In this document: one piece after another, positions 54,998-64,000 of the stretch | How positions within the stretch are numbered: position 1 is the stretch's first letter | Layout of the letters: every line of letters begins with the position of its first letter | DNA from: CAWJJM01 sp963843275 | GTDB taxonomy: Bacteria > Acidobacteriota > Thermoanaerobaculia > Multivoradales > JBCCEF01 | Assembly: GCA_963843275.1 (NCBI GenBank) | Contig: CAWJJM010000004.1 | Location: forward strand, 186,001-250,000 | Length of the DNA stretch: 64,000 nt | Reading direction: 5' to 3' | Translations under genes and position numbers: made by a program | The notes under the pieces: model-generated | What the model saw: the letters and a program-made list of their open reading frames with translations, nothing else | Database searches by the model: none | Told to the model about the DNA's origin: nothing

Positions 54998-56440
54998 TCA
55001 GGCCGGCTGGGCGACGTGCTCGACCACCGCGGCCTGGCCGGCGGCGAAGGCCTCGAGGTTGCGCTCGAACAGCTGCGGGTCGCGCATCGCGGCGCGGGCC
55101 TTCTCCAGGGTGGCGCGGAAGCTCGCCTCAGGGAACAGGCGGGTGGCCGCCTGCAGAGCGCCCCACGCCACCATGTTCTTGACCCGCTGGGAGCCCAGCC
55201 CCTGGGCGATCTGGACGAAGGGCACCGGGATGACCGTGACGTCGGGCTGCATCTCGGGGGGCGCCTCCGGAGCCATGGCGCTGTCGTAGAGCACGATGCC
55301 GCCCGGCCGCACCTGCGGCGCGAACTTCTCGAGCGACGGCGCGTTGAAGGCGAGCAGCACCTGCGGCCGCGGCGAGGCGGGCGACAGCACCTCCTCGCGG
55401 GCCACGTGGATGTCGGCGTAGGAGGTGCCGCCGCGCGACTCGGGGCCGTAGCTCGGGATGTAGGTCGAATCGAACCCCTCGTTGATCGCCGTCCGGGTGG
55501 TCAGCGCCGCGATGGTCTGGGCGCCGTCGCCGCCGGCGCCGGCGAACTTCAACGCCACGTCATCGGGGTCGAGGTGGGCGGGGAAACCGTCGCCGAAGCG
55601 CTCCGGCGCCTCCGCCGCGCCCCCCACCACCGCGACCAGCCGCTCCGGGTCGAAGACCGGCGCGTCGAGGGCGAACCAGGGCTCGACGTCGACGTCCTTC
55701 TTCACGCCCAACGGGAACACCGGCAGCATCTGCTCCTCCACCCAGCGCTGCGCCTCGGCCGGCGTCGCCTTCAGGTGGGTGGGACACTCCGCCAGCACCT
55801 CGACGAGGGCGAAGCCGCGGTTGTCGACCTGGAGCTGGAGCGCCTTGGTGATCGCCTTCTTGGCGCGGTTGCGCTGCTGCGGGTCGAACAGCGCCACCCG
55901 CTCGACGTAGATCGGACCGTCGAGCTGGGCGAGCGTCTCGGCCATGCGCAGCGGCTGGCCCTCGAGCCGGGTGCGCCCCTCGGGGGTGGTGGTGGTCCGC
56001 TGACCGATCAGGGTGGTCGGCGCCATCTGGCCGCCGGTCATCCCGTAGATCGCGTTGTTGACGAAGATCACCGTCAGCGGCAGCCCCATCTGCGCCGCCT
56101 GCAGGATCTCGGCGAGGCCGATCGAGGCGAGGTCGCCGTCGCCCTGGTAGCTGACCACGATCGAGTCGGGGTTGGCGACCTTGTGGCCGAGCGCCACCGC
56201 CGGCGCCCGGCCGTGGGCGGCCTGCGTGTTGCCGACGTCGAGGTAGTAGTAGAGGAAGACGGCGCAGCCCACCGGCGACACCGCGACCGTGCGGTCCTGG
56301 ACGCCCAGCTCGACGATCGCCTCGGCCAGGTACTTGTGCACCAGCCCGTGGCCGCAGCCGGGGCAGTAGTGGGTGGAGAAGCCCTTGACGCCCTCCCCCC
56401 CGGCGTGGCGCTCAAACCGTCTGTAGAACGCGTTCGGCAT
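54998..56440 (-). CDS. korB: 2-oxoacid:ferredoxin oxidoreductase, beta-gamma fusion subunit
   Basis: 480 residues. Residues 1-290 are the thiamine-diphosphate-binding beta subunit: YCPGCGHGLVHKYL (Cys26 and Cys29 as [4Fe-4S] ligands), SPVGCAVFLYYY, and the ThDP motif QGDGDLASIGLAE with FVNNAIYGMTGGQ. Residues about 300-480 are a gamma subunit: ALKFAGAGGDGAQTIAAL, YIPSYGPESRGGTSYADIHV. The enzyme makes or uses acyl-CoA with ferredoxin, most likely from 2-oxoglutarate or a related acid; substrate is not certain. It overlaps the 3' end of the alpha gene by 29 bases. The fusion of gamma to beta is uncommon, because gamma is usually fused to alpha. Confidence 0.88.
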   Translation of the reverse strand: MPNAFYRRFERHAGGEGVKGFSTHYCPGCGHGLVHKYLAEAIVELGVQDRTVAVSPVGCAVFLYYYLDVGNTQAAHGRAPAVALGHKVANPDSIVVSYQGDGDLASIGLAEILQAAQMGLPLTVIFVNNAIYGMTGGQMAPTTLIGQRTTTTPEGRTRLEGQPLRMAETLAQLDGPIYVERVALFDPQQRNRAKKAITKALQLQVDNRGFALVEVLAECPTHLKATPAEAQRWVEEQMLPVFPLGVKKDVDVEPWFALDAPVFDPERLVAVVGGAAEAPERFGDGFPAHLDPDDVALKFAGAGGDGAQTIAALTTRTAINEGFDSTYIPSYGPESRGGTSYADIHVAREEVLSPASPRPQVLLAFNAPSLEKFAPQVRPGGIVLYDSAMAPEAPPEMQPDVTVIPVPFVQIAQGLGSQRVKNMVAWGALQAATRLFPEASFRATLEKARAAMRDPQLFERNLEAFAAGQAAVVEHVAQPA

Positions 56441-57839
56441 GCTGCGTCTCCTCGAGATCCACGACCTTGTCGACGATCTCGTCGAGCTGTGGGAGAACCC
56501 CGCCGTAGCGCTGCACGTGGTCGAGCCGCGGCACCGCGACGCCGGCGTGGGAGAGGGCGAGGCGCAGCTCGTCCTCGAGCTGCCCGGCGCCGGCCTCCAC
56601 CACCACCAGCCCGCGCACCGCGGGGAGCAGCGGCACCAGGTGGTCGATGGGGAAGGGCCACAGGGTGACGGGGCGGAAGAGGCCGGCCTTGATGCCGCGC
56701 CCGCGCAGCGCCTCGACCGCCCCCTTGGCCATCCGCGCCGGGGTGTTGCAGGCCACCAGCAGCCACTCGGCGTCGTAGACCCGGTAGAGCTCGGCGCGCT
56801 GCTCGCGCTCGGCGATCCGGCGGTACTTCTCGTTGAGGTGGAGGTTGTGCTCCTCGAGCTCCGGCTCGGAGAGGTAGATCGACGACATCAGGTTGTGCCG
56901 GTGGGCGGCGTCGCCCGACACCGCCCACGCCGGCAGCCCCGGCTGCACCATCGACTCCGGCAGCTCGACGCGCCCGGTCACCTGGCCCAGGTAGCCGTCG
57001 CCGGCGACGATCACCGGGTTGCGGTACTCGAAGGAGAGGTCGAAGGCCTCCAGCGTCAGGTCGAGCATCTCCTGCGGGCTGGCCGGCGCCAGGACCAGGG
57101 CGTGGGTGTTGCCGTGGCCGAGGCCGCGGCAGACCAGCTTGATGTCCGCCTGCTCCGGACCGATGTTGCCGAGGCCCGGGCCGCCGCGCATGATGTTGAC
57201 GAACACGCCCGGGATCTCGGCGCCCACCATGTACGAGATGCCCTCGAGCATCAGCGAGAAGCCGGGCGACGAGGTGAAGGTCATCGCCCGCCGGCCGGCG
57301 CCACCGCAGCCGTACATCATGTTGACGGTCGCCACCTCCGACACCGCCTGGACGAAGACGCCGCCGAGGTGCCCGAGGTGCTTGGCCATCAGCTCGGCGC
57401 CCTCGGTCGAGGGGGTGATCGGGTAGCCGAAGAAGTGACGGCAACCGGCCAGCAGCGCCCCCACCGCGGCGGCGTGGGCGCCCTTCATCACCCGCGGCTC
57501 GAGGGCCGGCAGCGGCACCCGCACGTCGGGCACCGCCTCGGGCTCCTCGGCCGGCTCCGGCTGCGGGCCGAACAGCTCGGTCAGGGCGCCGGCGTGGCCG
57601 TCGGAGTGGAGCGGGATCGGCAGCAGACCGTAGGGCTCCGGGCAGGCCGACAGGCACAGCCCGCAGGCGTTGCAGACCTCGAGGTCGAGCTCGACCGGGG
57701 TGAAGCCGGAGGCGGGCTCGATCTCGTCGCCGAGGTGGATGCAGTCCTTCGGGCAGGCGTCGATGCACCGACCGCACGCCTTGCAGAACTGCGGGAGCAG
57801 GAAGGGCTTGGAGCGGGTCTTCTTGGCGGGTGTCGGCAT
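56412..57839 (-). CDS. korA: 2-oxoacid:ferredoxin oxidoreductase, ferredoxin (delta)-alpha fusion subunit
   Basis: 475 residues. The N-terminus carries two [4Fe-4S] ferredoxin motifs, CKACGRCIDACP (Cys19-Cys29) and CNACGLCLSACP, i.e. a delta domain. After an acidic linker the alpha subunit follows: GAHAAAVGALLAGCRHFFGYPITPSTEGAE, NIMRGGPGLGNIGPEQAD, AFDLSFEYRNPVIVAGDGYLGQ, and a C-terminal domain LFRPVTLWPFPIDHL. The start is ATG 57839 because it places the first Cys cluster at the normal distance; the open frame extends further upstream without homology. With korB it gives a complete alpha-beta-gamma-delta enzyme on two chains. Confidence 0.88.
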   Translation of the reverse strand: MPTPAKKTRSKPFLLPQFCKACGRCIDACPKDCIHLGDEIEPASGFTPVELDLEVCNACGLCLSACPEPYGLLPIPLHSDGHAGALTELFGPQPEPAEEPEAVPDVRVPLPALEPRVMKGAHAAAVGALLAGCRHFFGYPITPSTEGAELMAKHLGHLGGVFVQAVSEVATVNMMYGCGGAGRRAMTFTSSPGFSLMLEGISYMVGAEIPGVFVNIMRGGPGLGNIGPEQADIKLVCRGLGHGNTHALVLAPASPQEMLDLTLEAFDLSFEYRNPVIVAGDGYLGQVTGRVELPESMVQPGLPAWAVSGDAAHRHNLMSSIYLSEPELEEHNLHLNEKYRRIAEREQRAELYRVYDAEWLLVACNTPARMAKGAVEALRGRGIKAGLFRPVTLWPFPIDHLVPLLPAVRGLVVVEAGAGQLEDELRLALSHAGVAVPRLDHVQRYGGVLPQLDEIVDKVVDLEETQHAERVLQTV

Positions 57840-58090
57840 CGGGTACCTCGATCGGGGACGCCCCGGAGACACTCCCCGGGGGCGGCCGGGAGGGCGTAGG
57901 GGCATTGTGCGACCTCCCGGGGGGGACGGGAACACTCCATCGGACGGTCCGCCACCACACCCCGGCAGGACGGCAGCGTGCCGCGTCGGGGGGTGGGAAG
58001 GGCGCCACCCCGCTGCTACACTCGCCGCCGTGCCCCCGGCCGGCACACCTTCCATCCCGAGCCGAGAACCCGACCGAGAGAGGTCCTGCG
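57840..58090. other. Divergent intergenic region between korA and the LmbE gene
   Basis: About 250 bases. On the plus strand TACACT at 58017-58022 is a possible -10 for the LmbE gene, leaving a leader of about 60 bases with GAGAGAGG before the ATG at 58091. On the minus strand a GAGG stands before korA, but no clear promoter was seen. Several GC inverted repeats lie between 57860 and 57900. Confidence 0.4.
58017..58022 (+). promoter_or_regulatory. Putative -10 element (TACACT) for the LmbE/ABC unit
   Basis: TACACT stands 69 bases before the ATG at 58091. It fits the TANNNT pattern but with a long leader that carries a GAGAGAGG ribosome-binding site. Confidence 0.35.
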
Positions 58091-60886
58091 ATGCGAGAGC
58101 GAGTCGGCGGTGCCCTGGGACGCGACCGGCGCGGCGGAGCCGCGGCGCGGCGCTGCCGCCTCGCCGGGACCGCCGTCCTGGTGCTGTTGGCGGCGCTCGG
58201 CACGGCCCGCGCGACCGGCGTCCTGGCGCCCTTCGAGCGGCCGCTGGAGCCGCCGGAGGCGGGCGGCGTCAGCCTCGTCGACCGCCTGCTGGCGAAGCTC
58301 TCGACCCACCAGCGCCTGCTGGTGATCGGGGCCCACCCCGACGACGAGGACACCGCCCTGCTCGCCCTCGTGGCCCGCGCCCGCGGCGGCGAGGCGGCCT
58401 ACCTGTCGCTGTCGCGCGGCGAGGGCGGCCAGAACCTGATCGGGTCGGAGCTCGGGCCGGCGCTCGGGCTGCTGCGCAGCCGCGAGCTGCTCGCCGCCCG
58501 CCACGTCGACGGCGCCCGCCAGTTCTTCAGCCGCGCCTACGACTTCGGCTACACCCGCTCGCTCGACGAGACGCTGCGCTTCTGGCCCGAGCCGGTCCTG
58601 CTCGAGGACGCGGTGCGGGTGATCCGCCGCTTCCGTCCGCAGGTCGTGGTGGCGGTCTTCCCGCCCGACGAGCGGGCCGGCCACGGCCAGCACCAGGCCT
58701 CGGGGCGGATCGCCGGCGAGGCGGTCGAGCGGTCCGGCGACGCCGGCGCCTTCCCCGACCTCGCCGCCGACGGGCTGGCGCCGTGGCGGCCGGCGGCCTT
58801 CTACCGCAACACCTGGTGGGACCCCGACGCCACCACCGTCACCGAGCCGACCGGCGTCCTCGACCCGCTCACCGGCCGCTCCATCCTGCAGATCGCCCTG
58901 GCCTCGCGCAGCCTCCACCGCTCCCAGGACATGGGCATGCTGCAGCCGCTGGGCCCGGGCCGCTCGAACCTGGGCTGGGTGTGGGGCGGCGCCGGGGCGG
59001 CCGGCGACGACCTGTTCTCCGGCATCGACACGCACCTGCCGGCGCTGGTCGCGAGCCTGCCGGAGGGCCCCGCCCGGCGCGACGCCGGCGAGCGGCTGGC
59101 GCGGGTCGAGGAGCTGGCCCGCCGCACCCGGGCCCGGCTGGCGGCGGCCGACCTGGCGGCCGCGGCGCCGCCGCTCGCCGAGATCGTCACCCTGCTGCGC
59201 GAGGCGCGGCGGCTGGCGGGCGGCGATGCCCCGGACCCGCCGGACGGCGGCGCCGCCCGCGACCTGGTGACCGAGAAGCTGGACCTCGCCCGGACGGCGC
59301 TGGCGGCGGCGGCCGGGGTGGCGATCGACGCGGTGGCCGATCGCGCCGCGGTCGCCCCCGGCGACGGCTGGCGCGTCGACACGCTGCTGTGGGCGCCGGG
59401 CGGCGTCGGCGCCGGCAGCGCCGCGCCGGTGGAGCTGCGCGGCGTCGAGCTGGTCAGCCCCGCCGGACTCGACCCCGCCGTCGCCCCCGCGCCGGTGGCG
59501 GAGCGCACCGGCTGGGCGGCGCGCTTCCAGCCCAACGCCGATCCCGCGCACGGCTTCTGGGTGAGCTCCTGGCTCGTGACGGTGCCGGCGGCGGCCCCGC
59601 CCACCGTCCCCTACTTCCTCGAGCGGCCGCTGCGCGGCGACCTCTACGACTGGAGCGCGGCGCCGCCGGCGGTGCGCGGCGAGCCCTTCGGACCGCCACC
59701 GCTGGTCGCCCGCTTCCGGGTCGCGATCGCCGGCGTCGAGGTGGTCCTCGAGCGCGAGGTCGCCGACCGCACCCGCGACCAGGCCGTGGGGGAGGTGCGC
59801 GCACCGCTGCGGGTGGTGCCGGCGGTCGAGGTCGGCCTCTCCCCCGACCGGTTGGTCTGGCCGACCGCCCGGCGGAGCCCGCGCCGCCTCCACGTGACGC
59901 TGACCTCCCACGCCGAAGCGCCGCTCGCCGGCCGCCTGGAGGTGGCGGTGCCGGAGGGATGGCCGGCCGTGCCGCCGCAGCCCTTCTCCCTGGCGGCGGC
60001 CGGCACCCCCGGCGACGACGTCGAGCTGACCGTGGCGGTGGCCCCGCCCGAGCGCTTCGCGGCGGGGACCTACGCGGTGCACGCCACCGCCGTGGTGACC
60101 GACGCCGCCGGCGCCGTCGCCGGGCGCTACGCCGCCGCCCTGCCGCTGGTCGACTACCCGCACGTCCGCGCCACCCCCGTCCCGGAGCCGGCGGTCGCCG
60201 CGGTCGCCGCGGCGGACATCCGCCTGCCGCCGTTGTCCCGGGTGGGCTACGTCCGCGGCGCCGCCGACCGCGTGCCCGAGCTCCTGGCCGAGGTCGGCGT
60301 GCCGGTGGTCCTGCTCGACGCCGACGCGCTGACGGAGAGCGACCTCTCCGGCTACGACGCCATCGTGATCGGCAGCCGCGCCTACGAGGTCGACCCGGCG
60401 CTGGGCCGCGCCAACCCGCGCCTGCTCGACTACGCGCGCCGCGGCGGGCTGGTGATCGTCCAGTACCAGCAGTACCCGTGGGTCGAGGGCGGCTTCCCGC
60501 CCTACCCGCTGGAGATCGCCCGGCCGCACGACCGGATCACCGACGAGACGGCGCCGGTGCGGGCGCTCGTGCCCGACCACCCGGTGTTCCACGTCCCCAA
60601 CGAGATCGGTCCCGCCGACTGGGAGGGCTGGGTGCAGGAGCGGGGCCTCTACTTCCCCCACACCTGGGACGAGCGCTACCGGCCGTTGCTGGCGATGACC
60701 GACCCGGGGCAACCGGAGCAGCGCGGCGCCCTGCTGGTGGCGCCGGTGGGGGCCGGCACCTACGTCTACACCGGCCTCGCCTTCTTCCGCCAGCTCCCCG
60801 CGGGCGTCCCCGGCGCCTACCGCCTGTTCGCCAACCTGCTGGCCCTGGGCGCCGGCGCGCCGGGGAGCGCCCCCGGTGGAGGTTAG
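58091..60886 (+). CDS. Large LmbE/PIG-L family deacetylase-like protein
   Basis: 931 residues, secreted (N-terminal hydrophobic segment at about residues 25-42). Residues 75-280 are a PIG-L/LmbE domain with the metal motif AHPDDED (81-87) and, downstream, GHGQHQASG with the third His ligand. Such enzymes remove acetyl from GlcNAc-type sugars. The middle is beta-rich (NEW3/NPCBM-like, LHVTLTSHAEAPLAGRLEV near residue 600). The C-terminal 200 residues look like a glutamine-amidotransferase fold (YDAIVIGSRAYEVDP). This three-part architecture occurs in LmbE proteins of other environmental bacteria. The real substrate is unknown. Two bases separate its stop from the ABC binding-protein gene. Confidence 0.82.
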   Translation: MRERVGGALGRDRRGGAAARRCRLAGTAVLVLLAALGTARATGVLAPFERPLEPPEAGGVSLVDRLLAKLSTHQRLLVIGAHPDDEDTALLALVARARGGEAAYLSLSRGEGGQNLIGSELGPALGLLRSRELLAARHVDGARQFFSRAYDFGYTRSLDETLRFWPEPVLLEDAVRVIRRFRPQVVVAVFPPDERAGHGQHQASGRIAGEAVERSGDAGAFPDLAADGLAPWRPAAFYRNTWWDPDATTVTEPTGVLDPLTGRSILQIALASRSLHRSQDMGMLQPLGPGRSNLGWVWGGAGAAGDDLFSGIDTHLPALVASLPEGPARRDAGERLARVEELARRTRARLAAADLAAAAPPLAEIVTLLREARRLAGGDAPDPPDGGAARDLVTEKLDLARTALAAAAGVAIDAVADRAAVAPGDGWRVDTLLWAPGGVGAGSAAPVELRGVELVSPAGLDPAVAPAPVAERTGWAARFQPNADPAHGFWVSSWLVTVPAAAPPTVPYFLERPLRGDLYDWSAAPPAVRGEPFGPPPLVARFRVAIAGVEVVLEREVADRTRDQAVGEVRAPLRVVPAVEVGLSPDRLVWPTARRSPRRLHVTLTSHAEAPLAGRLEVAVPEGWPAVPPQPFSLAAAGTPGDDVELTVAVAPPERFAAGTYAVHATAVVTDAAGAVAGRYAAALPLVDYPHVRATPVPEPAVAAVAAADIRLPPLSRVGYVRGAADRVPELLAEVGVPVVLLDADALTESDLSGYDAIVIGSRAYEVDPALGRANPRLLDYARRGGLVIVQYQQYPWVEGGFPPYPLEIARPHDRITDETAPVRALVPDHPVFHVPNEIGPADWEGWVQERGLYFPHTWDERYRPLLAMTDPGQPEQRGALLVAPVGAGTYVYTGLAFFRQLPAGVPGAYRLFANLLALGAGAPGSAPGGG

Positions 60887-60887
60887 G

Positions 60888-62013
60888 ATGAGCGCTCCGG
60901 AGAAACCCCTGCCGAACCGTCCCCCGCGCCGCCGGCGACGCCGCGCCGCCCCCCTGCTCGCCGTCGCCGCCCTGGCGGCCGCCGGCGCCGCTGGCGCTGG
61001 TCACCGGCTGCGGCGGCGGCGCCGACACGCTGGTGCTCTACTCGCCGCACGGCCGCGAGCTGCTGGCGGTGGTGGAGCAGGCCTACGAGAAGGAGCATCC
61101 CGGCCTCGACGTGCGCTGGCTCGACATGGGTAGCCAGGAGGTCTACGACCGGGTGCGCTCGGAGCGCGCCAACCCGCAGGCCGACGTCTGGTTCGGCGGC
61201 CCGTCGACGATCTTCGCGCGCGGCGCGGAGCAGGGTCTGCTGGCCCCCTATCGTCCGGGCTGGGCCGACACCCTGGGGCCGGGGATGGCCGACCCCGAGG
61301 ACCGCTACTTCGCCGTCTACCGCACCGCTCCGGTGATCCTCTACAACGAACGGGCCGTCACCGGGGACGACGTGCCGCGGGACTGGGACGACCTGCTCTC
61401 CCCCCGCTTCGCGGACCAGGTGTTGATCCGCGACCCCTTGGCCAGCGGCACGATGCGCATCTTCTTCGGGTTGATGGTGGCGCGGTCGGTCGAGCGCACC
61501 GGCTCGCCCACCGCCGGCTTCCGCTGGCTCGCCCACCTCGACGAGCAGACCCGCGAGTACGTCCTCAACCCCGCGCTGATGATCGAGAAGCTGCAGCGCC
61601 AGGAGGGGCAGGTCACGGTGTGGGAGCTCACCGACGCCCTCTGGCAGCGCAAGCGCGGGGCGCCGCTGAACTACGTCTTCCCCGCCTCCGGCACGCCGAT
61701 CATCGTCGACTCGATCGGGCTGGTCGCCGGGGCGCCCCACCCGGACGCGGCGCGCGCCTTCATCGACTGGATCGGCGGCCCGGAGGCGCTGCTGCTGGCG
61801 GCCCGCGAATCGCTCCGCATCCCGGCCCGCGACGACATCGAGCGCCAGCGCCTGCCCGAGTGGACGGTCGAGGTGATGGACTCGATCGTCCCCGCCGACG
61901 TCGACCGCGACCTGATGGAGCGCTACGGGAACGACTGGATGAAGACCTGGGACCGCGAGATCCGCGGCCGCGGCGAGGCCTTCCTCGCCCGCGCCGGCGG
62001 CGACGGCGGCTGA
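60888..62013 (+). CDS. ABC transporter substrate-binding lipoprotein (one frameshift)
   Basis: A periplasmic binding protein of the Fe3+/thiamine/phosphonate type (family 1, extracellular). The N-terminal signal starts at ATG 60888 in one frame. Near 60990 the frame shifts, and the continuation contains the lipobox LVTGC followed by ADTLVLYSPHGRELLAVVEQAYEKEHPG. Then WFGGPSTIFARGAEQGLL, DWDDLLSPRF and NYVFPASGTPIIVDSIGLVAGAPHPDAARAFIDW match the iron-binding family. The rebuilt length is about 375 residues. The ligand may be iron or another metal complex; no ligand-binding Tyr pair can be assigned safely. The shift is likely an error because all downstream parts are intact. Confidence 0.82.
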
Positions 62014-62024
62014 CCGCCCGCTCC

Positions 62025-63133
<1,109 letters not shown>

Positions 63134-63137
<4 letters not shown>

Positions 63138-64000
63138 GCGCCGCCGCCGGCCGGCGCCGCACCCGCTGGGCCTGGCCGGCGCTCGCCGCGGTGCTCGCCT
63201 GGCTGGTCGGCTACCCGCTGCTGATCACCCTGCTCGAGGCCCTCGGGCTGGGCACCCCGGGCGCCGCCGGCGGCGCCGTCGCCGGCGGCCCGCTGGCCGG
63301 CTTCGCCGAGTTCTTCGCCCGCCCCGACGAGTGGCTGGCGCTGTGGCGCAGCCTGTGGATCTCCGCCGCGTCGGTGGGGCTGGCCGCGGCGGTGGGCGTG
63401 CCGCTCGGTTTCGTCTTCGAGCGCACCGAGTTCCCCGGCCGCCGGCTGCTCGGCGGCCTGGTGGCGCTGCCGGTGGCCCTGCCGCCGCTGGTCGGCGTCA
63501 TCGCCTTCCTCTTCCTCTACGGCGAGAGCGGCTTCGTCGCCCGCGGCCTCGAGGCGCTGCTCGGGCTCGACCGGCCGCCCTGGCGGCTCGGGGGCGCCGG
63601 GGCCATCCTGCTCGTCCACGCGTACTCGATGTACGTGTACTTCTACCTGTTCACGCGCGCCGCCCTGGCGCGCCTCGACGCCGCCCTGCTCGAGGCCGCG
63701 GCCTCGCTCGGCGCCTCGGCGACGCGCACCCTGCTGCGCGTCACCCTGCCGCTGCTGCGCCCGGCGCTGGCCGGCGCCGCCATCCTGACCTTCATGACCT
63801 CGCTGGCCTCGTTCTCGGCGCCCTACATCTTCGGCGGCGGCTTCCGGGTGATGACCACCCAGATCGTCTTCTCGAAGCTCAACGGCGACGTGCGGATGGC
63901 CCAGGTGGAGACGGTGGTGCTGGCGGCGGTGGCGCTGGTCGGGCTCGGCGCCCTGCAGCGCAGCAACCGGCTGAGCGGGGTCGCCGGCGCGGTGCGCGGG
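63134..64000 (+). CDS. ABC transporter permease, 5' part (cut by window end)
   Basis: The first 289 residues are visible. Hydrophobic segments occur near residues 13-32 and 75-95, with further helices continuing to the edge. The EAA loop reads EAAASLGASATRTLLRVTLPL (about residues 194-214) and places it in the binding-protein-dependent transport family. In Fe3+/thiamine systems the permease often has two such halves, so the full gene may be about 550 residues, with the second half outside this window. GTG 63134 overlaps the ATPase stop. Confidence 0.88.

Overview
The window is a very GC-rich bacterial chromosome segment, densely packed, with GTG and TTG starts common and many start/stop overlaps of 4 bases. 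The gene families present are a murein/cell-division cluster making meso-DAP peptidoglycan, Ser/Thr kinases with C-terminal repeat domains, a large LmbE/PIG-L protein, AceK, a fused branched-chain E1 and a 2-oxoacid:ferredoxin oxidoreductase. Together they suggest a Gram-negative-type bacterium, possibly Acidobacteriota. No rRNA or marker tree was available, so the phylum is an inference. No tRNA, rRNA, CRISPR array, transposase or phage gene was seen. No gap without a gene exceeds about 300 bases.

Layout. 1-861: 5' part of serS (minus). 994-6182: envelope polysaccharide operon (polytopic membrane protein, GT-C-like glycosyltransferase, GT2). 6264-13854: DNA repair (Ada-AlkA fusion, Ogt, Mfd) running into two SurA/PpiC-type chaperones. 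14047-30190: complete dcw run mraZ-rsmH-ftsL-ftsI-murE-murF-mraY-murD-ftsW-murG-murC-ftsQ-ftsA-ftsZ, preceded by a terminator and a promoter embedded in five GTGG repeats (probable MraZ operator). 30277-33750: VanZ-like protein, lipid kinase and a large lipoprotein. 33809-37934: a five-gene cluster with a helical protein, an SPFH protein ending in a zinc ribbon, and three further zinc-ribbon proteins. It looks like a membrane-associated system of unknown role and is the best candidate here for something undescribed. 37941-42071: Ser/Thr kinase, sensor histidine kinase and lipoprotein. 42169-44271: fused alpha-beta 2-oxoacid dehydrogenase E1. 44303-47192 (minus): small membrane sensor, then an ECF sigma/anti-sigma-like/PDZ operon with a near-ideal autoregulatory ECF promoter. 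47292-49046: aceK. 49060-54740: Ser/Thr kinase with repeats, SDR, YceI, an intradiol-dioxygenase-like lipoprotein and a methyltransferase. 54998-57839 (minus): oxidoreductase in an unusual delta-alpha / beta-gamma two-polypeptide form. 58091-64000: LmbE protein and an ABC importer cut by the window end.

Two window-wide patterns stand out. First, many first-of-operon genes lack a Shine-Dalgarno sequence and instead carry a TANNNT hexamer 6-9 bases before the start codon, which suggests leaderless mRNAs from -10-only promoters. Second, single-base frameshifts break several genes that should be intact. Eleven of about eighteen fall in ftsA and ftsZ (27.6-30.2 kb), which points to local assembly error rather than gene decay.
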